A stretch of DNA of 64,000 nucleotides from Lentzea flava (GTDB taxonomy: Bacteria; Actinomycetota; Actinomycetes; Mycobacteriales; Pseudonocardiaceae), in the NCBI RefSeq assembly GCF_014648475.1, contig NZ_BMRE01000010.1, forward strand, positions 124,001 to 188,000, in the 5' to 3' direction. Below are positions 35,626-44,691 of this stretch, piece after piece. The notes beneath the pieces are model-generated. The model was not told the DNA's origin. It did not search any database and saw only the letters and a list, made by a program, of their open reading frames with translations. The position numbers were made by a program, and so were the translations under genes. The first letter of the stretch is position 1. Every line of letters starts with the position of its first letter.

Positions 35626-36027
35626 TCACTCGTTCGAGGACGCCCCGCCGGGCGCCTTATCGTCGGTCGGATCATCCCCACGCTCCAGCGCGCGCCACAT
35701 GTCCGTCTCCTGATCCCGCGTGCGGGTCTTCTGCCCGCCCACACCGATCTTCGGCATCCGGGCCCCGAGTGCTACCTGAAGCACGCCGGAGCCCGCCACG
35801 AGCACGCCACCGGCGATCGCGAGCCAATGGCCGGTGAACGCCGCCGCAACGCCCACGGCCACCAGCAGCACACCGAGAATCCGGCGCGCCACGCCGCTGA
35901 GCGCCACCACCGCGGCGACGGACGCGAGGCTCAGCAACGCCAGCGGCACGGAACCCGCACCCCAGAAGGCACCCGCCGCGCCCACCAACAGGAGCGCGGC
36001 GATCCACAGTGGACGGCTACCGGTCAA
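35626..36027 (-). CDS. Trp operon-associated membrane protein (TIGR02234 family)
   Basis: A 133-residue integral membrane protein with three or four helices ([59 protein letters not shown]) and a charged cytoplasmic tail. It belongs to the Trp_oprn_chp family, which is found between trpE and trpC in many actinobacteria but whose role is unknown. Its start overlaps the end of trpE by 11 bp, so the two are co-transcribed and probably translationally linked. An iterated TCCACAGTGGA palindrome lies inside it in a different reading frame. Confidence 0.88.
   Translation of the reverse strand: MTGSRPLWIAALLLVGAAGAFWGAGSVPLALLSLASVAAVVALSGVARRILGVLLVAVGVAAAFTGHWLAIAGGVLVAGSGVLQVALGARMPKIGVGGQKTRTRDQETDMWRALERGDDPTDDKAPGGASSNE
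36003..36013. repeat. Iterated palindrome TCCACAGTGGA
   Basis: An exact copy of the palindrome also seen at 7566, 40913 and 60670. Here it lies in the Trp-associated membrane protein gene in a different frame (Arg-Pro-Leu-Trp-Ile), so protein sequence cannot explain all copies. Confidence 0.6.
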
Positions 36028-37564
36028 CAGCGGGGGCCATCGTCTGCGCGGTGGCGATCGCGGCCAGCACCGCGCCCGCCTTGTTCAGGCACTCGTTGTC
36101 CTCGGCCAGCGGGTCGGAGTCGGCCACGATGCCACCACCGGCCTGCACGTACGCCACCCCACCGCGCACGAGAGCGGTGCGGATGGCGATGGCGGTGTCC
36201 GCGTCCCCGGCGAAGTCGAAGTAGCCCACGACGCCGCCGTAGAGGCCGCGACGGGTCGGCTCCAGCTCCTCGATCAGCTCCATCGCGCGCGGCTTGGGCG
36301 CACCGGACAGCGTGCCGGCCGGGAAGCAGGCCGCCACGGCGTCGTAGGCCGTCTTGCCCTCGGCCAGCTCACCGGTCACGGTCGACACGATGTGCATGAC
36401 GTGGCTGTACCGCTCGACCTTGAAGAAGTCGACGACGTGCACCGAACCCGGCTTGCAGACGCGGCCCAGGTCGTTGCGGCCGAGGTCGACGAGCATCAGG
36501 TGCTCGGCGCGTTCCTTGTGGTCGGCGAGGAGGTCCTTCTCCAGCAGGGCGTCCTCCTCCGGGTCCTCGCTGCGCCAGCGCGTGCCCGCGATGGGGTGGG
36601 TGGTCGCCTTGCCGTCGCGCACCGTGACCAGCGACTCGGGGCTCGACCCCACGATGTCGAAGCCGTCGAGGCGCAGCAGGTACATGTACGGGCTCGGGTT
36701 CGTCGCGCGCAGCACCCGGTAGATGTCGAGCGCGTCGGCGTCGGTCTCGATCTCGAACCGCTGCGACACCACGACCTGGAACGCCTCGCCCGCCCGGATG
36801 GCCTCCTTGGCCTTCTCGACGGCCGCGAAGTGCTCCGCCTGCGTGCGGCGGCGCCGGAACTCGGGCTTGGGCCGCGAGAACACGGCGGCGGTCGGCGGCG
36901 CCGGCGTGTGCAGCTGCGTCGTCATCTCGTCGAGGCGGCGCACCGCGTCGTCGTACGCCTCGTCGACGCGCTCGGGCGAGTCGTCCCAGTTGATCGCGTT
37001 CGCGATGAGCGTGACGGTGCCCTCGTGGTGGTCGAGCGCGGCCATGTCGGTCGCGAGCAGCATGACCAGCTCGGGGATCTTCAGGTCGTCCTCGGCGATG
37101 ACCGGCAGCCGCTCCAGCCGCCGCACCGCGTCGTAGCCGATGTAGCCGACCATGCCGCCGGTCAGCGGGGGCAGCCCCGGCAACGGGTCGGTGCGCAACA
37201 CCTCGACGGTCTCGCGCAGGGCCTGCAACGGGTCGCCGCCGTCCGGCAGGCCGACGGGCCGCGTACCCGTCCAGTACGCCTCGCCACCGGTTGCCGTGAG
37301 CGCCGCCGAGGACCGCACGCCGATGAACGACCATCGCGACCACGAGCGGCCGTTCTCGGCCGACTCGAAGAGGAACGTGCCAGGCCGGTCGGCCGCGAGC
37401 TTGCGGTACAGACCGACCGGGGTCTCCGCGTCCGCCAGCAGCCTGCGCACCACCGGGATGACCCGGCGGTTGACCGCGAGCTCGCGGAACTCCTCACGCG
37501 TTGGGCTCACGGCCCCCAGACCAGCGGCGGCCACAGCCCCGATGACGCTCACCATGACAGTCAT
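36017..37564 (-). CDS. trpE: Anthranilate synthase component I
   Basis: Converts chorismate to anthranilate using glutamine-derived ammonia from component II, which is not encoded in the window. The protein is up to 515 residues. Conserved features include the N-terminal tryptophan-feedback region [17 protein letters not shown] (about 64-80), then [56 protein letters not shown] and [18 protein letters not shown]. Two starts are plausible: ATG at 37564, leaving only 29 bp to the TetR gene, or GTG at 37510 after a GGGGG stretch, where most relatives begin ([10 protein letters not shown]). It is divergent from a TetR gene, with a palindromic operator between them. Confidence 0.94.
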   Translation of the reverse strand: MTVMVSVIGAVAAAGLGAVSPTREEFRELAVNRRVIPVVRRLLADAETPVGLYRKLAADRPGTFLFESAENGRSWSRWSFIGVRSSAALTATGGEAYWTGTRPVGLPDGGDPLQALRETVEVLRTDPLPGLPPLTGGMVGYIGYDAVRRLERLPVIAEDDLKIPELVMLLATDMAALDHHEGTVTLIANAINWDDSPERVDEAYDDAVRRLDEMTTQLHTPAPPTAAVFSRPKPEFRRRRTQAEHFAAVEKAKEAIRAGEAFQVVVSQRFEIETDADALDIYRVLRATNPSPYMYLLRLDGFDIVGSSPESLVTVRDGKATTHPIAGTRWRSEDPEEDALLEKDLLADHKERAEHLMLVDLGRNDLGRVCKPGSVHVVDFFKVERYSHVMHIVSTVTGELAEGKTAYDAVAACFPAGTLSGAPKPRAMELIEELEPTRRGLYGGVVGYFDFAGDADTAIAIRTALVRGGVAYVQAGGGIVADSDPLAEDNECLNKAGAVLAAIATAQTMAPAVDR

Positions 37565-37575
37565 TGTTGCATAAA

Positions 37576-37591
37576 TTCAACATCTGTTGAA
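37576..37591. promoter_or_regulatory. Palindromic operator between trpE and tetR-type gene
   Basis: TTCAACATCTGTTGAA is a perfect inverted repeat with 7-bp arms and a 2-bp centre, inside the 29-bp gap between the trpE ATG (37564) and the TetR start (37594). Its size and symmetry fit a TetR-family operator. A TAAATT -10-like box (37572-37577) overlaps it on the plus strand. Autorepression by the adjacent regulator is likely, and control of trpE possible. Confidence 0.65.
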
Positions 37592-37593
37592 CT

Positions 37594-38205
37594 ATGACCC
37601 GTGTGGAGCAAGTCAACCAGAAACGGCGCGGCCGCCGCGCCGCGGGCGAGGACACCAGGGCGGCGCTGATCGCGGCGGCGCGCGAGGTGTTCGTCGAGAA
37701 GGGCTACGACGGCGCGACGGTCCGCGCGATCGCCGCCAAGGCCGGTGTCGACGCCGCCATGGTCAACCACTGGTTCGGCGGCAAGGAGGGCCTGTTCGGC
37801 CAGGCCGTGCTGCAGCTCCCGTTCGACCCGGCCGAGATCCTCAAACGCCTGGTCGACGGCCCGGTGGAAGAGGCAGGCGAGCGCATCATCCGCAACTTCG
37901 TGACCATCTGGGACGCGACCGGCGGTGGCACGTTCGCCGCGCTGATCCGCAGCGTCACGAGCCAGCAGGAGGTGGCGAACGCGCTGAAGTCGTTCTTCGT
38001 CAACGCCATCTTCAAGAACCTGCTGACGGAGATCGGGGCGGAACAACGGGAGCTGCGGGCGACCCTGTGCGCGACCCAGATGGTGGGACTCGGCATCGTC
38101 CGGTACGTCGTCCACTTCGAACCGCTCGCGTCGGTCGACGTCGACACGGTGGTCAAGGCGATCGCACCGAACATGCAGCGCTACCTGACCGGCGATCTGG
38201 ACTAG
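37594..38205 (+). CDS. TetR-family transcriptional regulator
   Basis: A 203-residue regulator. The N-terminal helix-turn-helix (about 20-66: [20 protein letters not shown], then [20 protein letters not shown]) is typical of TetR. The C-terminal ligand domain ([14 protein letters not shown] at its end) resembles the TetR_C domain of actinobacterial transporter regulators. The ATG is at 37594, with a 16-bp operator just upstream. It is divergent from trpE, and its stop overlaps the hisI stop by 4 bp (CTAG). The inducer is unknown and no efflux gene is adjacent. The unusual context, wedged between trp and his genes, makes the target uncertain. Confidence 0.9.
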   Translation: MTRVEQVNQKRRGRRAAGEDTRAALIAAAREVFVEKGYDGATVRAIAAKAGVDAAMVNHWFGGKEGLFGQAVLQLPFDPAEILKRLVDGPVEEAGERIIRNFVTIWDATGGGTFAALIRSVTSQQEVANALKSFFVNAIFKNLLTEIGAEQRELRATLCATQMVGLGIVRYVVHFEPLASVDVDTVVKAIAPNMQRYLTGDLD

Positions 38206-38552
38206 GCGTCCGCCAGCAGCACCGTGGCGTCGAAGCACGTGCGGTCACCGGTGTGGCACGCGGCGCCCACCTGGTCGACGACCAGCAGCAGCGTGTCCCC
38301 GTCGCAGTCGAGCCGCACCTCGTGGACGTACTGGGTGTGGCCGGACGTCTCGCCCTTCACCCACAGCTGCTGACGGCTGCGCGAGTAGTAAGTCGCACGG
38401 CGCGTGGTCAACGTGCGGTGCAACGCCTCGTCGTCCATCCACGCCACCATGAGCACCTCGCCGGTGCCGCGCTGCTGGGCGACCGCGCACACCAGGCCGT
38501 CCGGGGTGCGCTTGAGCTTGGCCGACAGAGCCGGATCGAGCGGGCTGCTCAA
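38202..38552 (-). CDS. hisI: Phosphoribosyl-AMP cyclohydrolase
   Basis: Histidine biosynthesis step 3, opening the purine ring of PR-AMP. The 116 residues show the family motifs [47 protein letters not shown] and the zinc/metal ligands [11 protein letters not shown] plus [14 protein letters not shown]. The start is TTG at 38552, which overlaps the TGA stop of the upstream membrane-protein gene as TTGA; no ATG or GTG gives a family-length product. There is no fused HisE domain, and hisE is not in the window. It is convergent with the TetR gene. Confidence 0.92.
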   Translation of the reverse strand: MSSPLDPALSAKLKRTPDGLVCAVAQQRGTGEVLMVAWMDDEALHRTLTTRRATYYSRSRQQLWVKGETSGHTQYVHEVRLDCDGDTLLLVVDQVGAACHTGDRTCFDATVLLADA

Positions 38553-38908
38553 CGGGGGCCTCCCAGGTGTTCGCGAGCGGGTCCGGTGTTGAGCAGGACC
38601 ACTCCGTAGATGTGCACAGCGGACAGCACGCCGGACGCGACACGGGCCCACGCCGGTCCGTCGGCCAGCACGATCACCAGGTGCAGCAGCGCGATGAGGA
38701 TGAACAGGACCATCGCCGGGTAGTGCACCAACCGCAGGCGCAGCAACAACGCCGCCGCCACGGGCAGTTCGACCAGCGCGACGAACGACGGCAGCTTCAG
38801 CACGTCCGCGTCGCCCGTCGAGCGCCACAGCACGAGCCCCACCACGAAGAACACCAACGCCCCGCCGAACGCGACCGTCGAGGCCACCCGCACCTCGACC
38901 GGTGTCAT
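38549..38908 (-). CDS. Small membrane protein coupled to hisF and hisI
   Basis: A 119-residue protein with four predicted membrane helices ([78 protein letters not shown]) and short loops. The ATG at 38908 overlaps the hisF stop as ATGA and its stop overlaps the hisI TTG start as TTGA, so it is embedded in a translationally coupled string with two histidine genes. I cannot assign a named function. Small membrane proteins occupy comparable positions in other actinobacterial his operons. It could be transport-related or simply conserved by position. Confidence 0.75.
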   Translation of the reverse strand: MTPVEVRVASTVAFGGALVFFVVGLVLWRSTGDADVLKLPSFVALVELPVAAALLLRLRLVHYPAMVLFILIALLHLVIVLADGPAWARVASGVLSAVHIYGVVLLNTGPAREHLGGPR

Positions 38909-39663
38909 CGCACCACGACGCCGGCCGCGCGCAGGCCGTCCTTGACCTCGCCGATGCGGAGCTGTCCGAAGTGGAACACGCTGGCCGCGAGCACCGCGTC
39001 CGCACCGGCCGCGACGGCGGGCGGGAAGTGGTCGATCGCGCCGGCGCCACCGCTCGCGATCAGCGGCACGTCGACCTCGCGCCGCACCAGCTCGATGAGC
39101 TCGAGGTCGAACCCGGCCTTGGTGCCGTCGGCGTCCATCGAGTTCAGCAGGATCTCGCCGACACCCAGCTCCTGCCCCTTCGCGGCCCAGGCCACGGCGT
39201 CGATGCCCGTGCCGTTGCGCCCGCCGTGCGTGGTGACCTCGAACCCGGTGCCGCCGGGCACGCGCCGCGCGTCGACCGACAGGACGATGCACTGCGCCCC
39301 GTACCGCTCTGAGCACTCGCGCAGCAGCTCGGGACGGGCGATCGCCGCGGTGTTGAGGCTGACCTTGTCCGCCCCCGCGCGCAGCAGCTTGTTCACGTCC
39401 TCGGGGCTGCGGACGCCACCGCCGACCGTGAGCGGGATGAACACCTGCTCGGCCGTGCGCCGGACCACGTCGTACGTCGTCTCGCGATCACCGCTCGACG
39501 CCGTCACGTCGAGGAACGTCAGCTCGTCGGCTCCCTCGGCGTCGTACGCCCTGGCGAGCTCGACGGGATCGCCCGCGTCGACGAGGTTGGTGAAGTTGAC
39601 GCCCTTCACCACCCGGCCCCTGTCGACGTCGAGGCACGGGATGACGCGAACAGCCACTGACAT
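38905..39663 (-). CDS. hisF: Imidazole glycerol phosphate synthase subunit HisF
   Basis: Cyclase subunit that, with HisH, makes IGP and AICAR from PRFAR. The 252 residues form a TIM barrel. The catalytic Asp12 lies in [16 protein letters not shown], the second Asp in IVLSVDARR, and the phosphate sites are [21 protein letters not shown] and [12 protein letters not shown]. Its stop overlaps the start of the small membrane protein gene (ATGA). It is divergent from the PPOX gene, starting 45 bp away. HisH is separated from it by priA, a secreted protein gene and two convergent-strand genes. Confidence 0.96.
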   Translation of the reverse strand: MSVAVRVIPCLDVDRGRVVKGVNFTNLVDAGDPVELARAYDAEGADELTFLDVTASSGDRETTYDVVRRTAEQVFIPLTVGGGVRSPEDVNKLLRAGADKVSLNTAAIARPELLRECSERYGAQCIVLSVDARRVPGGTGFEVTTHGGRNGTGIDAVAWAAKGQELGVGEILLNSMDADGTKAGFDLELIELVRREVDVPLIASGGAGAIDHFPPAVAAGADAVLAASVFHFGQLRIGEVKDGLRAAGVVVR

Positions 39664-39708
39664 GCGCGAAAGCCTACAAGGGACGCCCGAGGACTACGCT
39701 GGGACACC

Positions 39709-40092
39709 ATGATCACCGAGCTGGGCCGCGGCCAGTACCTGCTGCTGACGACGTTCCGCAAGGACGGCACCCCGGTGCCCACGCCGGTCTGGGTCGCGCC
39801 CGGCCCGAGCGACGACGTCATCTACGCCTGGAGCGCCAAGGACACCGGCAAGGTCAAGCGGATCCGGCGCAGCGGGGACGTGGAGATCGGCGCGTGCGAC
39901 TTCCGCGGCAACCCCGAGGGCGAGCCCGTCAAGGCGCGCGCGAGGCTGCTCGACGACAACGCCAGCGACGACGTCCGTGCGCGCATCGTGAAGAAGTACG
40001 GCTTCATCGGCTGGCTGACGATGACGGGCAGCAAGCTGCGCCGCGGCCGGACGGGCACCGTCGGCATCGAGATCACCCCGGCGTCAACCTGA
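39709..40092 (+). CDS. PPOX-class F420/flavin-dependent oxidoreductase
   Basis: A 127-residue split-beta-barrel oxidoreductase of the actinobacterial PPOX (pyridoxamine phosphate oxidase-like) group, many of which bind F420. Matches include LLLTTFRKDGTPVPTPVWVAP, then IYAWSAKDTGKVKRIRRSGDV, and the C-terminal KYGFIGWLT. Substrate unknown. A TACGCT box (39695-39700) ends 8 bp before the ATG, suggesting leaderless expression. Its stop lies inside the first of two palindromic operators that precede the next gene. It is divergent from hisF and is an insertion between hisF and priA. Confidence 0.88.
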   Translation: MITELGRGQYLLLTTFRKDGTPVPTPVWVAPGPSDDVIYAWSAKDTGKVKRIRRSGDVEIGACDFRGNPEGEPVKARARLLDDNASDDVRARIVKKYGFIGWLTMTGSKLRRGRTGTVGIEITPAST

Positions 40093-40131
40093 GGTTGACC
40101 CGTGGAACCGCGTCAACCTAGAGTTGACGCG
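40083..40131 (+). promoter_or_regulatory. Two matched palindromic operators with embedded promoter
   Basis: GTCAACCTGAGGTTGAC (40083-40099) and GTCAACCTAGAGTTGAC (40112-40128 core, extended to 23 bp with CGC arms at 40109-40131) share the pattern GTCAACCT, 2-3 variable bases, then GTTGAC. Their centres are 29 bp apart. A -35 TTGACC (40095-40100) lies in the first and a -10 TAGAGT (40119-40124) in the second, with an 18-bp spacer. Start of transcription would fall at about 40131, the GTG itself. A dimer bound at either site would block the promoter. Autoregulation by the HTH protein encoded just downstream is the simplest reading. Confidence 0.65.
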
Positions 40132-40832
40132 TGATCCAGTTGACCGACCTCATCGTCAGGGTCGCTCAAGAAGCCGACGACGCCCTCGCGCGCCTCGCGA
40201 AGGCCGTGGAGATGAGCGGCCAGCTCACCGAGCTCGGCGACCACCTCATCGGCCACTTCGTCGACGAGGCCCGGCGCGGCGGTGCCAGCTGGGCGGAGAT
40301 CGGCGAGAGCCTCGGCGTCACGAAGCAGGCCGCGCAGAAGCGGTTCGTGCCCAGGGAGTCGCCGGAGCTGTCCAAGCCGTCGATGGAGCGCTACACCCAG
40401 CGGTCGCGCCGGGTCATCGCGCTGGCGCGGCACCACGCGCGGTTCAGCGAGCGGATCGGCACCGAACACCTGTTGCTGGGACTGCTCGACGAGTCGGGCG
40501 GGCTCGCGGCCAAGACCATCGCGAAGCTGGAGTCCGGTGAGGGGAGCACGCGCATCGCCGTGCTGCACCGGCTCGACGCCGAGGCGAGACAGCGCCCGGA
40601 GAAGCAGCCGTACTCGACGCACTGCAAGAAGTCGCTCGAACTGGCCGTCCGCGAGGCGCTGCGGATGGGCCACATGTTCATCGGCACCGAGCACATCCTG
40701 CTCGGCGTGCTGCTCGAAGAGGACGGGACCGCGGCCGCAGTGCTGCACTCCACCGGAGTCACGCACGCGGCCGCGGCCGCTCACATCGAGAGTGTCGTCA
40801 ACGGACCGCAGCGAGTGCTTCCTGGAGCGTGA
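40131..40832 (+). CDS. Helix-turn-helix protein with two Clp N-terminal repeats
   Basis: A 233-residue protein lacking any AAA+ or protease part. Residues 53-71 form a helix-turn-helix ([20 protein letters not shown]). Two Clp N-domain repeats follow, at about 88-150 ([14 protein letters not shown], then [12 protein letters not shown]) and 160-225 ([13 protein letters not shown], then [14 protein letters not shown]). ClpC/ClpA N-domains bind adaptors and substrates, so this looks like a DNA-binding regulator that senses Clp status or a Clp adaptor. That reading is inferred. The GTG at 40131 lies at the end of its own double palindromic operator. Its last 35 bp overlap the convergent priA. Confidence 0.82.
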   Translation: MIQLTDLIVRVAQEADDALARLAKAVEMSGQLTELGDHLIGHFVDEARRGGASWAEIGESLGVTKQAAQKRFVPRESPELSKPSMERYTQRSRRVIALARHHARFSERIGTEHLLLGLLDESGGLAAKTIAKLESGEGSTRIAVLHRLDAEARQRPEKQPYSTHCKKSLELAVREALRMGHMFIGTEHILLGVLLEEDGTAAAVLHSTGVTHAAAAAHIESVVNGPQRVLPGA

Positions 40833-41529
40833 AAGCGCCGGCGTACAAGGCCTTGCCGATGATCGAGCCCTCCACGCCGTCGCGGGAGAGCTTCGACAGC
40901 GCGACCAGGTCGTCCACAGTGGACACACCGCCGGACGCGATGACCGGGGCGTCGGTGCGGGCGCAGACCTCGCTCAGCAGCTCCAGGTTCGGGCCCGTCA
41001 GCGTGCCGTCCTTCGACACGTCCGTGACGACGTAACGCGCGCAGCCGTCGCGGTCGAGCCGGTCGAGGACCTCCCAGAGGTCGCCGCCGTCGGACGTCCA
41101 GCCGCGGCCCTTGACCCGGTGGCCCTGCTCGGTGATGCGGACGTCGAGGCCCACCGCGATCTTCTCGCCGTACGCCGCGATGGCTTTCGCGCACCACTCC
41201 GGGTCTTCCAGGGCCGCTGTGCCCAGGTTCACGCGGGCACAGCCGGTGGCCAGCGCGGCCTCCAGCGAGGCGTCGTCGCGGATGCCACCGGACAGCTCGA
41301 CCTTCACGTCGAGCTCGCCGACGACGCGGGCGATCAGGTCGCGGTTCGAGCCGCGGCCGAACGCGGCGTCGAGGTCGACGAGATGGATCCACTCCGCTCC
41401 GTCGCGCTGCCACTGCAACGCCGCGTCCAGCGGCTCGCCGTAGTTCGTCTCGGTACCGGCTTCGCCCTGCACGAGCCGGACGGCCTTGCCATCGGCCACG
41501 TCAACAGCGGGGAGGAGTGTGAACGTCAC
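40798..41529 (-). CDS. priA: Phosphoribosyl isomerase A (HisA/TrpF bifunctional)
   Basis: A 243-residue TIM barrel isomerase acting on ProFAR (histidine) and, in actinobacteria, also on PRA (tryptophan). Features of PriA are [15 protein letters not shown] near residue 20, the [12 protein letters not shown] loop, [15 protein letters not shown] (with the Trp and Ser/Arg loop that gives dual specificity), and the [11 protein letters not shown]sp. No trpF occurs in this window beside trpCBA, which supports the dual role. The GTG at 41529 overlaps the stop of the upstream secreted-protein gene by 4 bp (GTGA). The 3' end overlaps the HTH-ClpN gene by 35 bp. Confidence 0.93.
   Translation of the reverse strand: MTFTLLPAVDVADGKAVRLVQGEAGTETNYGEPLDAALQWQRDGAEWIHLVDLDAAFGRGSNRDLIARVVGELDVKVELSGGIRDDASLEAALATGCARVNLGTAALEDPEWCAKAIAAYGEKIAVGLDVRITEQGHRVKGRGWTSDGGDLWEVLDRLDRDGCARYVVTDVSKDGTLTGPNLELLSEVCARTDAPVIASGGVSTVDDLVALSKLSRDGVEGSIIGKALYAGAFTLQEALAAVR
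40913..40923. repeat. Iterated palindrome TCCACAGTGGA
   Basis: Exact copy inside priA. On the coding strand it reads TCC ACT GTG GAC (Ser-Thr-Val-Asp), the same in-frame context as at 7566 and 60670. Confidence 0.6.
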
Positions 41530-43070
41530 CCGCTCAGCCTAGCGTCCCCCAGCACGAACGCGGCCACGCGCTCCTGGGCGTCGGTGGCGCGCGGGAACTT
41601 CGAGGGAACCGGGGTGCCTGGGCCCGTCGCGGCTGGCCCGACGCCCGTCCACGGCCCGAAGACCATGATTCCCACGAACCGCGGGTGCTGCTCCACCAGC
41701 GCCCGGTACAGGTACTGGGTGCTTTCGAGGTCCGCGTCGGTCCTGCCAGCGCACCACGACTGCGGCGCCGCTTCCGGCAGCACGAAGAGCTCCTTGCCCG
41801 GCGCGCGCTCTTCGAGCTTGGTCATGCGCGCTTCGAGCTGGTCGTAGCCGACGCAGTACTCGTCGAAACCCACCCAGTCGACGTCGGCGGGCACGGTGAA
41901 GCTGTCGTCGACCTCGATGCCGGCCTCGATCAGCATGACCTTCTTGTCCCCGAAGGTCTTCTTGATCTGCTGAGCCGAGTGCTCGACGTCCGCGAAGCTC
42001 GCGCCGTGGTGGAAAGGCTCGTCCTGCAGCACGAATCCGGCGACGCGGTCGAGGTACGGGCGCACCTTGTCGGCGAGAACCTGCCAGCGGGCGGCGGCGT
42101 TCGGGTACAGCGGGCACCCGGCCGCATCGCAGTCGAAGAACTCGTTGCCGGTGTGGATCACGCAGCCCTCGGGCGCGCAGTCGTTCAGCACCTCGGGACG
42201 GTAGGCGTCGGCGTCGCTGATCTGCACCCAGTTGAGATTGCTGCGGCCGCGCACCTCCGGCAGGTGGTTACCGCCTGCCTTGTTCAGACGAGCGCCGAAG
42301 TAGCCGTGGTAGCGCAGGTTCGAACCCGGCCGCTTGCGCAGGTCGTCGGAGTTCAGCCGCTCGATGCGCAGGTCGTCGACCCGGCTGACCGTCGTGCTCA
42401 CGTCGGAGTAGCGGCCGAGGTAGACCCACAGCCTGTCGGTCGGCACCGGCGTGCCCAGCGCGATCGCCCTGCGACTGCCGTTGACGGCGAGGTCGAGCGT
42501 GCCGCCCGAGAGCGTCAGTGTGACGTCGAACGAGCCGTCGGAGTGCGCGGAGGCGAACGCGGGCATGCTCACGACCGGCTTGCCCGGCTGGAAGAGCTGC
42601 ACGCCGCCGTTGGCCCGCACCAGGAAGCCGAGATCGACGTCCTGATTGGACACGTACCCCCAGCTGTTCGCCGAGCGGCTGAGCACGATCGACGACCAGT
42701 CGCCGGACGTGCGGTCGCCCGCGACCGGCGTGAGCCGCGCCGAGATGGACGACCCGGTGGACGGCGCGTCGAGCCGCACCGCGGTCGTGCCGAGGTGCAT
42801 CGACAGCGTGCCGGGGTGGTTCGGATGGTTGACCTGCGCGTACCACGGGCGTGGCACCTCGCCGGTGTTCCACTTGCCGGACACGCGGCTGTACGTGACA
42901 GCGCCGGTGCCCTGTCGCTGCCTGAGGTTGTCGTTGAGGCCGTACGTCGGATCGGCGTCGACGGCGTTGTCGAAGTTGTCGTGGAACGGTCGCGGCGCGG
43001 CGTGCGCACCCTCAGGCACAGCGACGGAGGCAACGACGAGCGCGGCCACCGTCAGCAGTCGTGTGATCAC
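41526..43070 (-). CDS. Secreted two-domain protein (LamG-like plus barrel/glycosidase-like), unknown substrate
   Basis: A 514-residue exported protein. The signal peptide ends at about residue 24 (EGAHA). Residues 27-235 are beta-rich and resemble a concanavalin/LamG-type carbohydrate-binding or DUF1080-like domain. Residues 255-510 look like an alpha/beta barrel, with the acidic motifs [15 protein letters not shown] (Asp350/Glu351), [11 protein letters not shown] (Asp403/Glu404) and [10 protein letters not shown], which could be the catalytic acids of a glycoside hydrolase. At least six cysteines suggest disulfides. I cannot name a family. The GTG at 43070 overlaps the hisH stop (GTGA) and its stop overlaps the priA start (GTGA). 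It is therefore translationally coupled inside the his operon although it is extracellular. Confidence 0.7.
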   Translation of the reverse strand: MITRLLTVAALVVASVAVPEGAHAAPRPFHDNFDNAVDADPTYGLNDNLRQRQGTGAVTYSRVSGKWNTGEVPRPWYAQVNHPNHPGTLSMHLGTTAVRLDAPSTGSSISARLTPVAGDRTSGDWSSIVLSRSANSWGYVSNQDVDLGFLVRANGGVQLFQPGKPVVSMPAFASAHSDGSFDVTLTLSGGTLDLAVNGSRRAIALGTPVPTDRLWVYLGRYSDVSTTVSRVDDLRIERLNSDDLRKRPGSNLRYHGYFGARLNKAGGNHLPEVRGRSNLNWVQISDADAYRPEVLNDCAPEGCVIHTGNEFFDCDAAGCPLYPNAAARWQVLADKVRPYLDRVAGFVLQDEPFHHGASFADVEHSAQQIKKTFGDKKVMLIEAGIEVDDSFTVPADVDWVGFDEYCVGYDQLEARMTKLEERAPGKELFVLPEAAPQSWCAGRTDADLESTQYLYRALVEQHPRFVGIMVFGPWTGVGPAATGPGTPVPSKFPRATDAQERVAAFVLGDARLSG

Positions 43071-43702
43071 GACAAGGTAGTCAACCAGTTCTTCAGCAGC
43101 TGCGCCCCGGCGTCACCGGACTTCTCCGGGTGGAACTGCGTCGCCCACAACGGGCCGTTCTCGACGGCGGCGACGAACTCGTCACCGGCGTGATCGGCCC
43201 ACGTGACCAGCGGCGGCTTGATGTGGTCCGCGGCCTCCAGCTCCCACTTGCGCACGCCGTAGGAGTGCACGAAGTAGAAGCGGGTGTCCTTGTCGAGGCC
43301 CGCGAAGAGCTGCGAGCCCTCGGGCGCGCGAACCGTGTTCCAGCCCATGTGCGGCACGATCGGCGCTTCGAGCCGTTCGACGGTGCCCGGCCACTCGCCG
43401 CAGCCCTCGGTCAGCACGCCGTGCTCGATACCGCGCTCGAACAGGATCTGCATGCCCACGCAGATGCCGAGCACCGGGCGGCCACCGGCGAGGCGCTCGC
43501 CGATGATGCGGGCGCCGCGCACGGAGTTGAGGCCCTCCATGCACGCGGCGTAGGCGCCGACGCCGGGCACGACCAGGCCGTCGGCCTCGCGCGCGGCCTT
43601 CGGGTCTGCCGTCACCTCGACATGAGCGCCGACCCGCTGGAGCGCGCGCTCGGCCGAGCGCAGGTTGCCGGAGCCATAGTCAAGTACGACGACACGTGCC
43701 AC
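43067..43702 (-). CDS. hisH: Imidazole glycerol phosphate synthase glutaminase subunit HisH
   Basis: Glutamine amidotransferase subunit that channels ammonia to HisF. The 211 residues carry the class I triad: Cys81 in [13 protein letters not shown], with the His and Glu in FHPEKSG. The oxyanion region is VVPGVGAY. The GTG at 43702 ([16 protein letters not shown]) is chosen; the longer frame to 43732 has no ribosome site and does not match relatives. Downstream, the secreted protein gene starts with a 4-bp overlap. It lies 10 bp after the stop of a hypothetical membrane protein gene. Confidence 0.95.
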   Translation of the reverse strand: MARVVVLDYGSGNLRSAERALQRVGAHVEVTADPKAAREADGLVVPGVGAYAACMEGLNSVRGARIIGERLAGGRPVLGICVGMQILFERGIEHGVLTEGCGEWPGTVERLEAPIVPHMGWNTVRAPEGSQLFAGLDKDTRFYFVHSYGVRKWELEAADHIKPPLVTWADHAGDEFVAAVENGPLWATQFHPEKSGDAGAQLLKNWLTTLS

Positions 43703-43712
43703 GACGACCAGG

Positions 43713-44537
43713 TTAGTCGGTCGGAACCGCACCCTGCGTCACCGGTATGACCGGCAACACCGTGTTGATCGGCTTCCTGCGCACGAGCCGCCGCCTCAGC
43801 ACCACCAGGACGGTGGCCAGCAATGCCACGAGCGCGGCACCGATGCCGTAGTAGACGACCGGCGGGATGTTGAGCAGGACGGTGGCCAACGCCGTCAGGA
43901 CCATCAACGGCAGGAACGCGGCCAGCGGCCACATCTGCGCGCGCGGCGGCTCCAGCGGCTGGAGCACGCCGTCCGCACGGCCCTGCTCGGTGAGCTCGGC
44001 GACCTGCGCGACCTCCGGCAGGCCCGCCGCGCGGAAGAAGTCGGGGATCGCCTGGTCGGCGTTCGAGAAGTCGCGGATGCGTTCGAGCGGGGCCTTGCGG
44101 CCGGCCGCCGGGTACAGCGCGGTGAGCTTGTCGATGGCGTCGAGCTGCCACTTCTCCTTCTCGCGCAGGTTCACCAGGCCCGCGGTGGTGCGGTCGAAGA
44201 ACCTGCCGATCGGACCCGACTGCTTGGCCTGGGCCGACAGCTCCAGCACGGCCTCGCGCGAGCCCCACATCGAGGCACGGCCGATCGACGTGGTGAAGAG
44301 GTAGAGGAAGGCGGCGGCGTCGTTCCACACCGCCAGCGCGGCCCCGCCCGCGATCTTGCGCACCCTGTTCGCCATGTAGGCGGCCTCGCTGAGCTTGGTC
44401 GCCGGCGGAGGCAACAGCACCGTGCCGGACTGCACCGGGACCAGCGCCGCGGGGCCCACGTTGCCGCTGTGCATGGCCTGCTGCAGCTCGGCGGCGTTCA
44501 ACGGGGTCCAGATCAGCATTCTCACGCGCAACATCAT
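43713..44537 (-). CDS. Hypothetical protein with two C-terminal membrane helices
   Basis: A protein of about 274 residues that I do not recognise. The N-terminal 200 residues are helical and soluble ([60 protein letters not shown]). The C-terminus has two membrane helices ([20 protein letters not shown] and [20 protein letters not shown]) followed by a basic stretch (RRRLVRRK), so the large domain probably faces the cytoplasm. Starts at 44537 (ATG), 44534 or 44519 are all possible; none has a good ribosome site. It is immediately upstream of hisH with 10 bp between them, so it is probably co-transcribed with hisH-priA. Confidence 0.6.
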   Translation of the reverse strand: MMLRVRMLIWTPLNAAELQQAMHSGNVGPAALVPVQSGTVLLPPPATKLSEAAYMANRVRKIAGGAALAVWNDAAAFLYLFTTSIGRASMWGSREAVLELSAQAKQSGPIGRFFDRTTAGLVNLREKEKWQLDAIDKLTALYPAAGRKAPLERIRDFSNADQAIPDFFRAAGLPEVAQVAELTEQGRADGVLQPLEPPRAQMWPLAAFLPLMVLTALATVLLNIPPVVYYGIGAALVALLATVLVVLRRRLVRRKPINTVLPVIPVTQGAVPTD

Positions 44538-44590
44538 TCCTGGTCCGTCGCCCAGGTCCGGGCCAGACATGCCAGAAACTTCACGTTCGT

Positions 44591-44619
44591 GCCGTGACCG
44601 CCGGGGAGGCGGCCACGGC
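44591..44619 (-). terminator. Stem-loop terminator after the transketolase genes
   Basis: Arms GCCGTGACCGCC (44591-44602) and GGCGGCCACGGC (44608-44619) pair over 12 bp with one G-T pair and a 5-base loop, about 73 bp past the stop of the transketolase C-subunit gene. A smaller hairpin (44637-44656, 7-bp arms) lies between. They separate transketolase from the genes that lead into hisH. Confidence 0.65.
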
Positions 44620-44691
44620 ACCACGCGTCACCTACACGGCGCGGGAAGGCGCGCCGGTCCAGTCATCCCCCATGACTGCGAACATGTTTCT

